Positions 8,976-20,082 are shown, numbered from the stretch's first letter. The stretch: 64,000 bases of DNA from Luteibacter aegosomaticola (GCF_023078475.1 NZ_CP095741.1:3038001-3102000); one strand, 5' to 3'. Program-made: numbers and translations. Notes: generated by a model from the sequence alone, not told the origin.

Positions 8976-9938
8976 GTGCTGATCATCCACGAACACGGCC
9001 AACACGACCGTCCGACCGTATGGACCCCGGGCATGGGCCGCCCCAAGGCGCCCATCTGGATCGATCTGCTCGAACCGAGCGAAGACGAGCGTCATTGCGC
9101 CGCCGAGATCACCGGGCTGCGCGTGCCCGAGCGCTCCGATATCGTGAACCTCGCGCTCTCCAGTCGCATCCGCACGGATGACGACGCGATGTACCTGTCC
9201 ATCCCCTACTTCGCCGATACGAACAACGGCCATGCCGCGCAGCCGGTCGGCATCGTGGTGACCAACCACGTGCTGATGACCCTGCGCTTCACGGAATCGC
9301 CCGCGTTCGACCTGGCCAATGCGAGTTGCCAGCACCAGCACTGGGAATCCAGCGCCGATGTGCTGGCCACGCTGATCGAAGCCATCGTGAACCTCGGCGC
9401 GCAGCGGATGGAAGATGTCTCCGCCGAACTGAAGAAGCTCTCCGACCGTGTCTTCACGCCCGAGCGGCTCGGCACACCCGTGCTGCGCGGCTGCATGCTC
9501 GAAGTGGGCCGGCTCGAAGGCATGCAGGCGCGCAACCGCTCCTCGATGCTGGGCGTGCAGCGCATCGTCTCGTTCGTGCGGGCCAAGAAGCCCGACTGGA
9601 TGGGCGATGCGGTCGAAGTCCGCCTGCGCGTGGTGGAACATGACCTGCGCACGCTGGATGAGTTCGACGACCAGCTCACCAACAAGCTGCAGTTCCTGCT
9701 CGACGCCACCCTGGGCTTCATCAGTACCGACCAGAACCACGTGATGAAGGTGCTGACGGTCGCCTCGGTGGCGACGATCCCGCCCGTGATCCTGGCGGGC
9801 ATCTGGGGGATGAACTTCAAGGACATGCCCGAGCTCAACCTGCCCTACGCCTACCCCATCGCCCTGCTCATCATGCTGCTCAGCATGGCGTTGCCGGTGC
9901 TTTTCTTTAAGTGGCGCGGCTGGTGGTCCGGGGACTGA
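8976..9938 (+). CDS. CorA-family divalent cation transporter
   Basis: 320 residues with a GTG start. The long N-terminal cytoplasmic alpha/beta and helical domain (APIWIDLLEPSEDE, RMEDVSAELKKLS, LTNKLQFLLDATLGFI) leads to two C-terminal membrane helices joined by the signature loop GIWGMNF. The GMN motif is the selectivity filter of CorA Mg2+/Co2+/Ni2+ channels; ZntB-type exporters share the fold. The C-terminus (LFFKWRGWWSGD) is cytoplasmic. The next gene starts 3 bases after its stop, so they are probably cotranscribed. Confidence 0.9.
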   Translation: MLIIHEHGQHDRPTVWTPGMGRPKAPIWIDLLEPSEDERHCAAEITGLRVPERSDIVNLALSSRIRTDDDAMYLSIPYFADTNNGHAAQPVGIVVTNHVLMTLRFTESPAFDLANASCQHQHWESSADVLATLIEAIVNLGAQRMEDVSAELKKLSDRVFTPERLGTPVLRGCMLEVGRLEGMQARNRSSMLGVQRIVSFVRAKKPDWMGDAVEVRLRVVEHDLRTLDEFDDQLTNKLQFLLDATLGFISTDQNHVMKVLTVASVATIPPVILAGIWGMNFKDMPELNLPYAYPIALLIMLLSMALPVLFFKWRGWWSGD

Positions 9939-9941
9939 CAC

Positions 9942-10865
9942 ATGCTACGCACCCTGCTCCGCCCGGCCACGGCCCCCATCAAACGCTGGGTCATGACGGC
10001 CTTCCCGAAGCCCCCTTCGGGGGGCATCGATTACGAACACCCCGTGGGCGATCCCGGGCTGTTCGGCCCGAACTCCGTCACCTGGCGCATCCATAACGAT
10101 TTCTGCGGCATGCTCGCCGGCGGCCTCTGCGCGCTCTACCTGCAAACCCTGCATCCGCGCGCGCTCGCGGGCGTCTGGGACCACTCCAATTTCCGTGAGG
10201 ACCTGGTGGGCCGGCTCCGCCGCACCACCACCTTCGTGGGCGGGACCACCTACGCGCCGACCGCCGATGCCCAGGCCATGATCGAACGCGTGCGGCATAT
10301 CCATGCGAAGGTCACGGGCATCGACGAAGCCGGCGTGCCTTACGCCGCCGATGACCCGGACCTGCTCACCTGGGTGCACGTGAGTGAGATGGCCAGCTTC
10401 CTCGAAGGCTTCCGCGCCTACGGCCCGATGGGGCTGACCGATGCCGTCGCCGACGCGTATTTCAACGAAACGCGACGGATCGCGGAGGCCCTTGGCGCGC
10501 GTGACGTGCCAGGCTCGGTCGCCGCGCTCGATGACTACGTACGCAGCGTCATGCCGACCCTGGCCTATACGGAACGCACCCGGGTCGTGCTGGAGGTGCT
10601 CGCCGACCTGGACCTGCCCGTGCCACTCGCCGGCCTGTCGCGCGACATCTTCCTTCACGCCGGCGCGTTCCTGCTGCCACCCTGGGCCAGCGAGCTGCTC
10701 CGCCGCACCCCCGCCGACCAGGTGAAGGCCCGCGTGGCCGCCGCTACCCTGCGCGGCATGGCCCCGCTCTTCCGCGCCGCCCTGACCGATGGCGTCGCCA
10801 CCCGCTCCTGCCACCGTACCGGGGTCGACCGCCGGATCCTCTTCACCTGGCCTCGCCCCCTGTAG
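9942..10865 (+). CDS. Oxygenase MpaB family protein (DUF2236)
   Basis: 307 residues. It has the conserved layout of the MpaB/latex-clearing-protein family: an early HNDFCGMLAGGLCALYLQTLHP, then DHSNFREDLVGRLRRTTTF, and LLTWVHVSEMASFL, with histidines placed to bind haem. Family members are b-type haem oxygenases or proteins of unknown function. No signal peptide is seen. It follows corA by 3 bases and its TAG stop falls inside the first bases of a REP repeat (TGTAGGAGCG), so that repeat defines the C-terminus. Confidence 0.85.
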   Translation: MLRTLLRPATAPIKRWVMTAFPKPPSGGIDYEHPVGDPGLFGPNSVTWRIHNDFCGMLAGGLCALYLQTLHPRALAGVWDHSNFREDLVGRLRRTTTFVGGTTYAPTADAQAMIERVRHIHAKVTGIDEAGVPYAADDPDLLTWVHVSEMASFLEGFRAYGPMGLTDAVADAYFNETRRIAEALGARDVPGSVAALDDYVRSVMPTLAYTERTRVVLEVLADLDLPVPLAGLSRDIFLHAGAFLLPPWASELLRRTPADQVKARVAAATLRGMAPLFRAALTDGVATRSCHRTGVDRRILFTWPRPL

Positions 10866-10930
10866 GAGCGCACTGGCGCGCGATGCACGGTTCCGGCAAA
10901 CCCGGACCGCGCACAAGCGCGCTCCTACAG
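10861..10930. repeat. REP-type inverted pair, GTAGGAGCGC class
   Basis: TGTAGGAGCGCACTGGCGCGCGAT is mirrored by GCGCACAAGCGCGCTCCTACA across a ~25-bp spacer. It overlaps the stop codon of the preceding oxygenase gene. The stem differs from the CCCACCCTGTGGG class elsewhere in the window but shares the GTAGGAGC end. Confidence 0.8.
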
Positions 10931-10961
10931 GGGCTATCGCGCCCTTGTGAACCCCGTCACA

Positions 10962-10977
10962 TGTGATGCGCGTCACA
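10962..10977. promoter_or_regulatory. Perfect CRP/Clp-type operator upstream of a diguanylate cyclase
   Basis: TGTGATGCGCGTCACA is an exact TGTGA-N6-TCACA site, the core recognised by CRP and by the Xanthomonas c-di-GMP-responsive homologue Clp. It is centred about 204 bp before the GTG of the GGDEF gene at 11174. Directly after it are nested inverted repeats (TTCTCA 10979-10984 with TGAGAA 10993-10998) and a plausible promoter. The remainder of 10931-11173 has no gene. Confidence 0.65.
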
Positions 10978-11173
10978 GTTCTCAGCAATTCGTGAGAAAT
11001 TGCATTAAAGTTATAGGCTATTCCGGCCGCTACCCAAGGGTAAGTGGAAGTGGGCAGCTTCCCGGCGTGTCGCGATCACCAGGCTCAAACAGGGGGCCTT
11101 CTCGGGGGAGGATGGGTTCGGTGCGACTTCAGATGTTCCATGGTGGCCGGCTGGCCACGGGCAGCGGCACACC

Positions 11174-12241
11174 GTGAGCGCTGCCTGGCACTCGCTCGCC
11201 GGCGGCATGCCGGAATCCAGGCTCCTCGCCTCCGTGGCCGAGTTCACCCACCACCGCGATATCGACGCGCTGGACCATAGCCTCGTGCTGTCCATCGCCG
11301 AGCTCGTGGCGGTGAAGAGCGTCACCCTGTGCAAGGCGGGCGATAGCCTGCAGCACCCCGTTGAATCGCTCACCGTCTGCATGCGCCACGATGACGGCCA
11401 GTGCATCGTCGAAGCCGTGGAGCCCATGCGTGATGGCGACCCCGTCGACACCATCGTCTGCGCCATGGAAACGCTGGAAGTCATCTCCGACGTGACCGAG
11501 GCCGGCCTCTGCCGGTTGGTGGTGCCGATCATCCGCGACCACGTGGCGATCGGCGCGCTCATGCTCGAAGCCGACGATTCGCTCGATAACGTGCGCGTGA
11601 TGATGGAAGGCTTTGCCCGCATCTACGCCAACTACATCGCCCTGCTCAACGAGAGCGAGCGCGACAAGCTCACCGGCCTCTACAACCGGCGTAGCTTCGA
11701 ACAGCGCCTGCAGCGCCTGTTGAAGCTGCAGCGCCAGCGGGCACGCGCCGCGGTGCGCGCCGAAGAGCGCCGGAGCGCCACCGACGACGTGGCGCAGATC
11801 TATCTCGCCATCCTCGATATCGACCACTTCAAGCGCATCAACGACACCTGGGGCCATGTGTATGGCGATGAGGTGATCCTGGTGCTCGCGCAGCAGATGC
11901 GCGCCTGCTTCCGCCAGAACGACGTGCTCTTCCGCTTCGGCGGCGAAGAGTTCGTCATGCTGCTGGCTTCGGAGGATGAGACTTCAGCGGCGGCGGCCCT
12001 GGAGCGGTTCCGCGAGCATGTCGCGAACTGGGCGTTCGCGCAGGTAGGCCATGTGACGGTCAGCATCGGCTACGCGCGGATCAGCGAGCACGACTACCCC
12101 GAAATCGTGCTGGACCGCGCCGACAAGGCGCTGTACTACGCGAAGCAGAACGGCCGGAACAGCGTGCGGGGCTTCGAAGCGCTGACGGCACGCGGCGAAC
12201 TGGCCGAGCCGGTCGCACTGGGCTCCATCGACCTGTTCTGA
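11174..12241 (+). CDS. Soluble GAF-like diguanylate cyclase
   Basis: 355 residues, no membrane segment. The N-terminal ~150 residues look like a GAF-type sensor (VVPIIRDHVAIGALMLEADD). The GGDEF domain follows: DKLTGLYNRRSFE, LDIDHFKRINDTWGH, RFGGEEF and SIGYARI. RQND five residues before GGEEF fits the RxxD inhibition site, so the enzyme is probably active and product-inhibited. The start is a GTG at 11174; no in-frame upstream alternative was found. A perfect CRP/Clp site upstream suggests regulation by cAMP or c-di-GMP. Confidence 0.88.
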   Translation: MSAAWHSLAGGMPESRLLASVAEFTHHRDIDALDHSLVLSIAELVAVKSVTLCKAGDSLQHPVESLTVCMRHDDGQCIVEAVEPMRDGDPVDTIVCAMETLEVISDVTEAGLCRLVVPIIRDHVAIGALMLEADDSLDNVRVMMEGFARIYANYIALLNESERDKLTGLYNRRSFEQRLQRLLKLQRQRARAAVRAEERRSATDDVAQIYLAILDIDHFKRINDTWGHVYGDEVILVLAQQMRACFRQNDVLFRFGGEEFVMLLASEDETSAAAALERFREHVANWAFAQVGHVTVSIGYARISEHDYPEIVLDRADKALYYAKQNGRNSVRGFEALTARGELAEPVALGSIDLF

Positions 12242-12243
12242 AT

Positions 12244-12313
12244 TTGTAGGAGCGAACTTGCTCGCGATGGACCTTGTCGCGAGCACCCATCGCGCGCAAG
12301 CGCGCTCCTACAA
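12244..12313. repeat. REP-type inverted pair, GTAGGAGCG class
   Basis: TTGTAGGAGCGAACTTGCTCGCGATGG is mirrored by CCATCGCGCGCAAGCGCGCTCCTACAA. It lies between the convergent GGDEF and sodC genes, where it may also act as a bidirectional barrier. Confidence 0.8.
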
Positions 12314-12327
12314 GAGCGACCGGCGGG

Positions 12328-12858
12328 TTACTTCACCACACCGCAGGCGATGCGATCGCCACCGCCGCCCAGCGGCTTCGGCTCGTCGGAATAGTTGTCG
12401 CCACCGGCGTGGATCATCAGCGCGTGGCCCTTCAGCGTCGCCAGGCTCTTCAGCCGCGGCGCGGTGACCGCGGTGGTATCGGTGCCATCAGCGGCCACGG
12501 TGATCTTCGGTAGGTCACCCTCGTGGCCGGCCGCGGAATCCGGGCCTTCGTGCTTGCCCGTGTGCTCCGGATCGAAATGACCGCCCGCCGCGAGCGCGGC
12601 GCCCTTCTTGCCATCCTTCTCACCCGGCGCGCAGCTGGGCTTCTCGTGCAGATGGAAGCCGTGCTCGCCCGGCGGCAGGCCCTTGAGGTTCGGGGTGAAG
12701 ACCAGGCCGCCCGTGCTCTCGCTGACGGTGACCGAGCCAACGGACGCGCCGCTGCCGTCGGTGGACACCATGGTCATCGGCACCGTGACGCTCTTGTCGG
12801 CGGCCTGCGCGCCAGCACACACGAGCAAACCGGCGGCTACGATTAAGATCTTTCTCAT
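12328..12858 (-). CDS. sodC: Periplasmic Cu-Zn superoxide dismutase
   Basis: 176 residues with signal peptide MRKILIVAAGLLVCAGAQA. Metal-site motifs are present: GFHLHEKPSC (copper histidines and the disulfide cysteine), GGHFDPEHTGKHEGP (zinc loop), ALMIHAGGDNYSD, and the second cysteine in RIACGVV. It dismutates superoxide in the periplasm. The ATG at 12858 has a GGGAG site 9 bases upstream; the longer open frame to 12927 has no signal-like start. Confidence 0.94.
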   Translation of the reverse strand: MRKILIVAAGLLVCAGAQAADKSVTVPMTMVSTDGSGASVGSVTVSESTGGLVFTPNLKGLPPGEHGFHLHEKPSCAPGEKDGKKGAALAAGGHFDPEHTGKHEGPDSAAGHEGDLPKITVAADGTDTTAVTAPRLKSLATLKGHALMIHAGGDNYSDEPKPLGGGGDRIACGVVK

Positions 12859-12930
12859 CTTGCACTCCCCAAAACGGATGAAAGGTGGTTCGGGATACTG
12901 CACCGGGCGTGCACACCGCGTCCACACCCT

Positions 12931-13635
12931 TCAGGTCGCGGCGAACATCGTGCGGATGTCTTCTTCGGTTAGCAGGCGCCATTTGCCCGACTCGAGGCCA
13001 TCGAGGGTCAGGCCGCCGATCGCCACGCGCTCCAGTGTTTCGACGTGGTTGCCTACCGCGGCGAACATGCGGCGAACCTGGTGGTAGCGGCCTTCGGTCA
13101 GCGTGAGGCGCGCGTGGCGGGGGCCAAGCACCTCCAGCGTCGCGGGCTCCAGCGGATCGGTTTCACCTTCGAGCATGAGCGTGCCCGCGGCGAACGTCGC
13201 CGCCTCATCACCACGCAGGTCTTCGGCGAGCGTGGCTTCGTACACCTTCGCCAGCGCGCTCTTCGGCGAGATGATCTTGTGCAGCAACTGGCCGTCGTCG
13301 GTGAACAACAACACGCCCGATGTGTCGCGATCCAGGCGGCCCACGGTGGACAGCACAGGATTGCGCACGCCAAAACGCGGTGGCAGCAGGTCGTACACGA
13401 GGCGGCCGACATCCTTGCGCGAACAGGTGTAGCCCGTCGGCTTGTTCAGCATCAGCACGAGGCCTTGCGGCGGGTCGAGCGGTTCACCTTCGAAGCGGAC
13501 ATCGGCGTGCTCCACCTTGTCATCGGCATAGAGCACCTCGCCCGATGCATCGGTGACGAGGCCTTCGCGGAAGAGCTGGGCCACCTGCTTACGGCTGCCG
13601 TAACCCAGGTTGGCAAGGAGTCTTACGAGTTTCAT
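12931..13635 (-). CDS. rsuA: 16S rRNA pseudouridine-516 synthase
   Basis: 234 residues. An S4 RNA-binding domain ([25 protein letters not shown]) is followed by the pseudouridine synthase core with the catalytic aspartate in GRLDRDTSGVLLFTDDG, plus KVYEATL and TEGRYHQVRRMFAAVGN. RsuA isomerises U516 of 16S rRNA; the S4-plus-core layout and length fit RsuA better than RluB/E/F. It overlaps the upstream rsmC by an ATGA junction, so two 16S rRNA-modifying enzymes form one operon. Confidence 0.88.
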   Translation of the reverse strand: MKLVRLLANLGYGSRKQVAQLFREGLVTDASGEVLYADDKVEHADVRFEGEPLDPPQGLVLMLNKPTGYTCSRKDVGRLVYDLLPPRFGVRNPVLSTVGRLDRDTSGVLLFTDDGQLLHKIISPKSALAKVYEATLAEDLRGDEAATFAAGTLMLEGETDPLEPATLEVLGPRHARLTLTEGRYHQVRRMFAAVGNHVETLERVAIGGLTLDGLESGKWRLLTEEDIRTMFAAT

Positions 13636-14708
13636 ACGCGGGGTTCCTTCGCTTCGATCACCTTGAAGCCATCGCGATCGACCACGGTGCGCACCTGGCC
13701 AAAGCAGGCGGTGAGCGTGGCTTCATAGGCGAGATGGCGGTTGGCGACCATCCAGAAGCGGCCACCGGGCGCCAGCGCGCGGGCAGCGGTAAAAATGAAG
13801 GCGCGGCCGAGTTCAGGCTGGTCGGCGCGGCCCTGGTGGAAAGGCGGGTTGGAGACGATAGTGTCGTAGCGGCCATCGACGCCCAGGGTGACGTCGTGCC
13901 ATTCGACGTGGGTGGCGATGCTGCGGCCACTGCGTGCGACGACGGCAGCGATATTCGTCCTGGCGGGCTCGATCGCACGCCCTTCGGCTTCGAACAGGTC
14001 GATCGAGGTGACATGCGTGCAACGCTCGACCACCTCGCAGGCGAGATAGCCGAAACCGGCGCCGAGGTCGGCGACGCGGCCACGGAGATCACCGGGCAAT
14101 ACGCTGGCGAGCAACGCGGATGCCGTATCGATGCGATCCCACGCGAACAGGCCGCGGCGGCTGGTGAAGCGGCCCTCGGCGATGGGCTGCGGGGCGTCGA
14201 GGGCGAGCCATTCGTCGAGCAGCGCCGTATCGGGCGCGGCGCCGGGCTGGGTCCAGAACACACGGCACTTGTGCTTGGAGAGTTGGCCGACCGCACCTGC
14301 GAGCAGGGCGAGGTCGGCTTCAGCGGTTTTGGCACCCTCTGCATTCGGAACGCTGGCGACGACGATGCCGGTGGGGGAGACGAGGCTGAGCGCCTGAGCG
14401 AAGAGCAGACGGGTTTCTTCGCGCTGGCGGGTGGGCAATACCAGGACGACCTCGAAGGTGGCCGGCGCACCCAGCGGCGGGTCGTTGATGACGGTGTAGC
14501 GGTGGCGGGCCAGCGCGTTGGCGGCGGGGGCGAACGATTGCTGGAGCACCCAGCCCGCGCGGATGTGTTCGCGTAGTGCCACGCCTTCACGGGCGCGGAG
14601 CATGAGCACGCCGCCCTGCGCCGGCAGCGTGAGCTCGCCGGTGGCGAAGGGGACGAACAGCGCATCTAGCGCGGCGTCGGAGGCGGTTCCGGCGGACACG
14701 GGCGGCAT
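13632..14708 (-). CDS. rsmC: RsmC-type 16S rRNA guanine-N2 methyltransferase
   Basis: 358 residues with two methyltransferase-like halves. The first is degenerate; the second has the SAM-binding [15 protein letters not shown] and the N2-guanine catalytic motif SNPPFHQG. This layout is that of RsmC (m2G1207) and its relative RlmG. The pairing with rsuA through a 4-bp overlap supports a 16S rRNA role. It is divergent from the chloroperoxidase gene across about 120 bp. Confidence 0.8.
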   Translation of the reverse strand: MPPVSAGTASDAALDALFVPFATGELTLPAQGGVLMLRAREGVALREHIRAGWVLQQSFAPAANALARHRYTVINDPPLGAPATFEVVLVLPTRQREETRLLFAQALSLVSPTGIVVASVPNAEGAKTAEADLALLAGAVGQLSKHKCRVFWTQPGAAPDTALLDEWLALDAPQPIAEGRFTSRRGLFAWDRIDTASALLASVLPGDLRGRVADLGAGFGYLACEVVERCTHVTSIDLFEAEGRAIEPARTNIAAVVARSGRSIATHVEWHDVTLGVDGRYDTIVSNPPFHQGRADQPELGRAFIFTAARALAPGGRFWMVANRHLAYEATLTACFGQVRTVVDRDGFKVIEAKEPRV

Positions 14709-14830
14709 CTCATGGGTCTTGGACCTCCCATTCTAGCTTTTGTACGCCACCCGCAGTTTTGTCCAATAACACCCTGCCCCCAGCCGCCAGACTCTGCGCT
14801 TTCGACTTTTCCCCCTGGAGATGCACCCCC

Positions 14831-15652
14831 ATGCCCTATATCAAGGTCAAAGACGGCACCGAGATCTTCTACAAGGACTTCGGCAACGGCCAGCCGGTCG
14901 TGTTTTCGCATGGCTGGCCGCTCAGCGCCGACGCGTGGGACGCGCAGATGATGTTCATGTCGAACAATGGCTTCCGCACGATCGCGCACGACCGTCGCAG
15001 CCACGGCCGCTCGACGCAGACGTTCGACGGCAACGACATGGATACCTACGCCGATGACCTGAACGCCCTGATCGAGGCGCTGGACCTGAAGGACATCATC
15101 CTGGTCGGCCATTCCACCGGCGGCGGCGAAGTGGCGCACTACATGGGCCGCCATGGCACCAAGCGCGTCGCGCGTGCCGTGCTGGTCGGCGCTGTGCCGC
15201 CGCAGATGATCAAGACCGAGGCCAACCCGCTGGGCCTGCCGAAGAGCGTTTTCGACGGTATCCGCGATGGCGTGTGGAGCGACCGCTCGCAGTTCTACCG
15301 CGACCTCACGATGCCGTTCTACGGCTACAACCGCGACGGCGCCAAGGTCTCCGAAGGCGTCCGCGAATCGTTCTGGCTGCAGGGCATGATGGGCGGCCTG
15401 AAGGGCCAGTACGATTGCATCCGCGAGTTCTCCGAAGTGGACTACGGCCCGGACCTCGACAAGATCGACGTGCCGGTGCTGCTGATCCACGGCACGGACG
15501 ACCAGATCGTGCCGATCGACGCTTCGGCCCACCAGGGCGTGAAGCGCCTGAAGAACGGCACGCTGAAGGAATACCCCGGTGCACCGCATGGCCTGGTGAC
15601 CACCGAGCAGGACAAGTTCAACGCAGATTTGCTGGCGTTTGCGCGGGGCTAA
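14831..15652 (+). CDS. Alpha/beta hydrolase, non-haem chloroperoxidase type
   Basis: 273 residues. It has the cofactor-free haloperoxidase signature: [24 protein letters not shown], the nucleophile Ser95 in GHSTGGGE, the acid in HGTDDQIVP and the histidine in PGAPHGL. Such enzymes are esterases or perhydrolases that can halogenate through peracids; the natural substrate is unknown. The start at 14831 follows a GGAG site by 9 bases; the open frame extends upstream without one. It is monocistronic and followed by a REP pair. Confidence 0.88.
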   Translation: MPYIKVKDGTEIFYKDFGNGQPVVFSHGWPLSADAWDAQMMFMSNNGFRTIAHDRRSHGRSTQTFDGNDMDTYADDLNALIEALDLKDIILVGHSTGGGEVAHYMGRHGTKRVARAVLVGAVPPQMIKTEANPLGLPKSVFDGIRDGVWSDRSQFYRDLTMPFYGYNRDGAKVSEGVRESFWLQGMMGGLKGQYDCIREFSEVDYGPDLDKIDVPVLLIHGTDDQIVPIDASAHQGVKRLKNGTLKEYPGAPHGLVTTEQDKFNADLLAFARG

Positions 15653-15662
15653 GCGCCCAAAC

Positions 15663-15757
15663 GTAGGAGCTCACCCTGTGAGCGACGTCTTTCGCGAAAG
15701 CGCCACAAATCCTGTGGCGGTTGTACGAGAGGCGTCGCCCACAGGGTGGGCTCCTAC
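15663..15757. repeat. REP pair with a compensated stem
   Basis: The left arm reads GTAGGAGCTCACCCTGTGAGCGAC instead of the usual GCCCACCCTGTGGGC: one C-to-T change and one G-to-A change that together keep the hairpin. The right arm (15734-15757) has the common form. Between them GCCACA/TGTGGC makes a third hairpin. Confidence 0.85.
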
Positions 15758-15766
15758 TATCAGGCT

Positions 15767-17320
<1,554 letters not shown>

Positions 17321-17383
17321 CGGGGTGGGGGCTTGGGCGTTCTGAGGAATATCCGGGCGTTCTGCGGGTAGAACAACCCCAGG

Positions 17384-17510
17384 GTAGGAGCCCACCCTGT
17401 GGGCGACGCCGTTCGCGTAGGAGCCCACCCTGTGGGCGACGCCGTTCGCGGAAGAGCCACAGGATCTGTGCGTTATCGCGAAAGATGTCGCCCACAGGGT
17501 GGGCTCCTAC
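17384..17510. repeat. Three REP units: two tandem and one inverted
   Basis: GTAGGAGCCCACCCTGTGGGCGACGCCGTTCGC occurs at 17384 and again at 17417, followed by the inverted form at 17487-17510. An internal GCCACAGGATCTGTG hairpin lies between. The first unit is duplicated with a 33-bp period. The region to 17653 holds only GTGCGGGGTGTCGCGTGCGG-like short repeats and no gene. Confidence 0.85.
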
Positions 17511-17653
17511 AGGCGCGGGGTGTAGCGTGCGGATGCCGGGTGTGGTGCGAGTGCGGGGTGTCGCGTGCGGGTGCGGGGTGCCGGGTGAAACAGGATATGG
17601 GGTCTCCATGAATTTGCGAAAACGTGCACACTAGCGCCCCCGAACCCTCGACC

Positions 17654-18289
17654 ATGGCCCGCATGCGCCTGCCTACCGCCACCGCTGCCCTGCTCCTCGC
17701 GCTGGTGGCCGTTCCCGTGGCGGCTGCCGTGCCGCCGCGCAGCGACAAGACGCTGGTCGAACTGATCGACGGCACGATGGGTACCCTGCCCAACGCCGTG
17801 GACCAGCTTTCGGCCAAGGTACCGGGTGGGCTGCACTCCACCCCGGATGCGCCGGCGCAGATCGTCCGCAGCATGCCCTTCGTCACCCGCGATGGCTTCC
17901 GCGTCTCGGCGCTGGAAGTGCGCGGCTTCAACGAAGGCGGCGACGTGCCGATGGCCCGCTTCACCTCGATCCAGCTGGAGCAGCGCCCCTGCTTCACCCG
18001 CCAGGACATCGCCGAGCACTTCCACGTGGCCAGTTCGGAGACCAACCTGCCCACGGCCCCGTCGATGCTGCCCAACCGTTACATGATGATGCAGATGCCC
18101 TGGGGCCGGCTCTCGTTCGGCACCTCGCAGGAAAGCGGTAGCTGCGTGATCGCCATCGTCGGCGATGCCACGGGCGGTATCGCCGGGGCGCAGATGCCCC
18201 TGCCCTTGCCCCAGCCCACCTCGATGCCGGGCATGCCGGACCTCCGCCGCACGTGGCCGATGCCGGCCAGCGCCTACCCGGCCGAGTGA
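17654..18289 (+). CDS. Secreted protein of unknown function
   Basis: About 211 residues with a signal peptide (MARMRLPTATAALLLALVAVPVAAA). The mature part has two cysteines (QRPCFTRQD and SGSCVIAIV), which could form a disulfide, and a proline/methionine-rich tail (PLPLPQPTSMPGMPDL). No family is recognised. The start could be 17624 (GTG), 17654 or 17663. Its 3' end overlaps the convergent GGDEF-EAL gene by 16 bp. Confidence 0.7.
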   Translation: MARMRLPTATAALLLALVAVPVAAAVPPRSDKTLVELIDGTMGTLPNAVDQLSAKVPGGLHSTPDAPAQIVRSMPFVTRDGFRVSALEVRGFNEGGDVPMARFTSIQLEQRPCFTRQDIAEHFHVASSETNLPTAPSMLPNRYMMMQMPWGRLSFGTSQESGSCVIAIVGDATGGIAGAQMPLPLPQPTSMPGMPDLRRTWPMPASAYPAE

Positions 18290-19947
18290 GACATCGCGAG
18301 CGGGATCATCCCGCTCACCCGCTCGATCCGGTCTTCCGGCACCGCCGCCGAGAACAGGTAGCCCTGTAGTTCATCGCAACCCGCGTCGCGCAGGAACTGG
18401 CGCTGCGCCTCGGTCTCGACGCCTTCCGCCACGACGCACAGGCCCAGCGCCGAGCCCAGGTTGGACACCGCCCGCACGATCGCCGCGGAGTCTTCCGCCA
18501 GCGGCGCCATCTGCACGAAGGAACGGTCGATCTTCACCTTGTCGACATCCAGATCCTTCAGCAGGGTCAGGCTGGAATAGCCGGTGCCGAAGTCATCCAG
18601 CGAAATGCGTACGCCGGCGCGCCGCAACCGTCGCAGCAATCGCGTCGCCGCGCCATCGGCATGGACGATCGCCGTCTCGGTAATCTCCAGCTCGAGCCGC
18701 CGCGGCAGCAGATGGGTCTCGGCGAGGATCGCCATCACCGTATCGGCGAAACGATCGTCACGCAGCTGCACCGCGCTCACGTTCACGGCGATGAACAGGT
18801 CATCGACACCCTTCATCCGTGCGCAGGCGGTGCGCAACACCCATTCGCCCAGGCGCCCGATCAGGCCTGTCTCCTCGGCCACCGCCACGAACTGCACCGG
18901 CGGTACCACGCCGAGCTTGGGATGGCGCCAGCGCGCCAGTGCCTCCAGGCCGATCACTTTGCCATCGGTTGCACGAACCATCGGCTGGTAGTGGCAACTG
19001 AGGCCTTCGCCCGTGCGCAGCGCCTCTTCGAGCGCCTTCTCCACCTCGCGCCGGTGGGCCAGCGAGGCATCGAGCGCATCGGTGTAAACGGTATAGCGAT
19101 TGCGGCCTTTCTTCGCCTCGTACAACGCGCTATCCGCCTTGCGCGCCATCTCGCCCGAGGACACGGCATCCGCGTCGATCGGCACGACGCCCACCGATGT
19201 GCCTACGAACGCCTTGGCGGCAAGCACATCGAACGGCGTGGCAGCGAGGGTGAGCATCGCCTCCGCGACACCATCCAGATCGAGGTCGCCGCTGTTTTCC
19301 ACCAGCACGGCGAACTCGTCGCCGCCGATCCGGGCCACCACATCGTTCGGCCCCACCGCGTGGCGCAGGCGCTGCCCGAACTGCACCAGGAGTTCGTCGC
19401 CCACCAGGTGCCCGTACGTGTCGTTGACCTTCTTGAACCCATCCAGGTCGAGGTAATACAGCGCTGCCCTCGGGCCGCCTTCGGCGGAACGCCCGACGGC
19501 CGCGTCCAGCCGGCTGAACAGGGCTGTGCGATTGGAAAGCCCGGTCAGGGCGTCGTGGCATGCCAGCCAGCGCACATGGGCCTCGGATTCGCGCAGCTCG
19601 GTGATATCGGTCACGGAGGCCAACACATGCGGCTCGCCATCCAGTTCGATGCAGGTCTTGCGGGTCAACAGCGTGCGGGACCGGCCAAGGCGGTCATCGA
19701 CCACCTCCTCCGACTCAATGACCTCATGGCCGCGCAGCACCGCGTCATCGCCGCGAACGAACCGCTCCGCCTGATCAGGCGGGAACAGATCCGCATCGGT
19801 CTTGCCGACCACGTCCTCCGGCTTGACGCCGAAGTACTCGCAGCCGATCCGGTTCACGAATACCCAGCGGTGCGCGGCATCCCGCACGAACATCGCCGTG
19901 GGCATCAACTCCAGTATTTTCGACCAGCCGGCCAGGTCCTGGATCAC
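18274..19947 (-). CDS. PAS-GGDEF-EAL c-di-GMP protein
   Basis: 557 residues, soluble. A PAS domain (LELMPTAMFVRDAAHRWVFVN, VVGKTDADLFP) is followed by GGDEF (RIGGDEF) and EAL domains. The RxxD inhibition site is absent (GPND). EAL residues are intact: LEALARW, NVSAVQL, EITETA, LDDFGTGY, KIDRSF, AEGVET and LQGYLFS. It probably acts mainly as a phosphodiesterase tuned by the PAS domain, with GGDEF activity possible. It is monocistronic and convergent with the secreted protein gene. Confidence 0.88.
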   Translation of the reverse strand: MIQDLAGWSKILELMPTAMFVRDAAHRWVFVNRIGCEYFGVKPEDVVGKTDADLFPPDQAERFVRGDDAVLRGHEVIESEEVVDDRLGRSRTLLTRKTCIELDGEPHVLASVTDITELRESEAHVRWLACHDALTGLSNRTALFSRLDAAVGRSAEGGPRAALYYLDLDGFKKVNDTYGHLVGDELLVQFGQRLRHAVGPNDVVARIGGDEFAVLVENSGDLDLDGVAEAMLTLAATPFDVLAAKAFVGTSVGVVPIDADAVSSGEMARKADSALYEAKKGRNRYTVYTDALDASLAHRREVEKALEEALRTGEGLSCHYQPMVRATDGKVIGLEALARWRHPKLGVVPPVQFVAVAEETGLIGRLGEWVLRTACARMKGVDDLFIAVNVSAVQLRDDRFADTVMAILAETHLLPRRLELEITETAIVHADGAATRLLRRLRRAGVRISLDDFGTGYSSLTLLKDLDVDKVKIDRSFVQMAPLAEDSAAIVRAVSNLGSALGLCVVAEGVETEAQRQFLRDAGCDELQGYLFSAAVPEDRIERVSGMIPLAMSHSAG

Positions 19948-20082
19948 ACGCGCCCCCTACAGCCTCATGAAAGGCCAATCTGCGACCCGCGTCGTGATGC
20001 GGGTGTGTGCAGTGCCGTTTATGGGCGCGTTGGGGTGATGCGGATGCACGAAGTCGGCAACATCCGCCGCTGGGCACCGCAG

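Noticed and set aside
9945..10988. 347-codon minus-strand frame opposite the MpaB-like gene
   Set aside because: Antisense shadow; it also runs through a REP repeat.
17321..17428. N-terminal extension of SelO to 17428
   Set aside because: The extra codons are REP sequence (GVAHRVGSY is the translated palindrome), and homologues begin at MTDLRF-like positions.
17384..17510. Repeats as a CRISPR array
   Set aside because: Units are palindromic, in both orientations, without equal-length unique spacers, and no cas genes are present.
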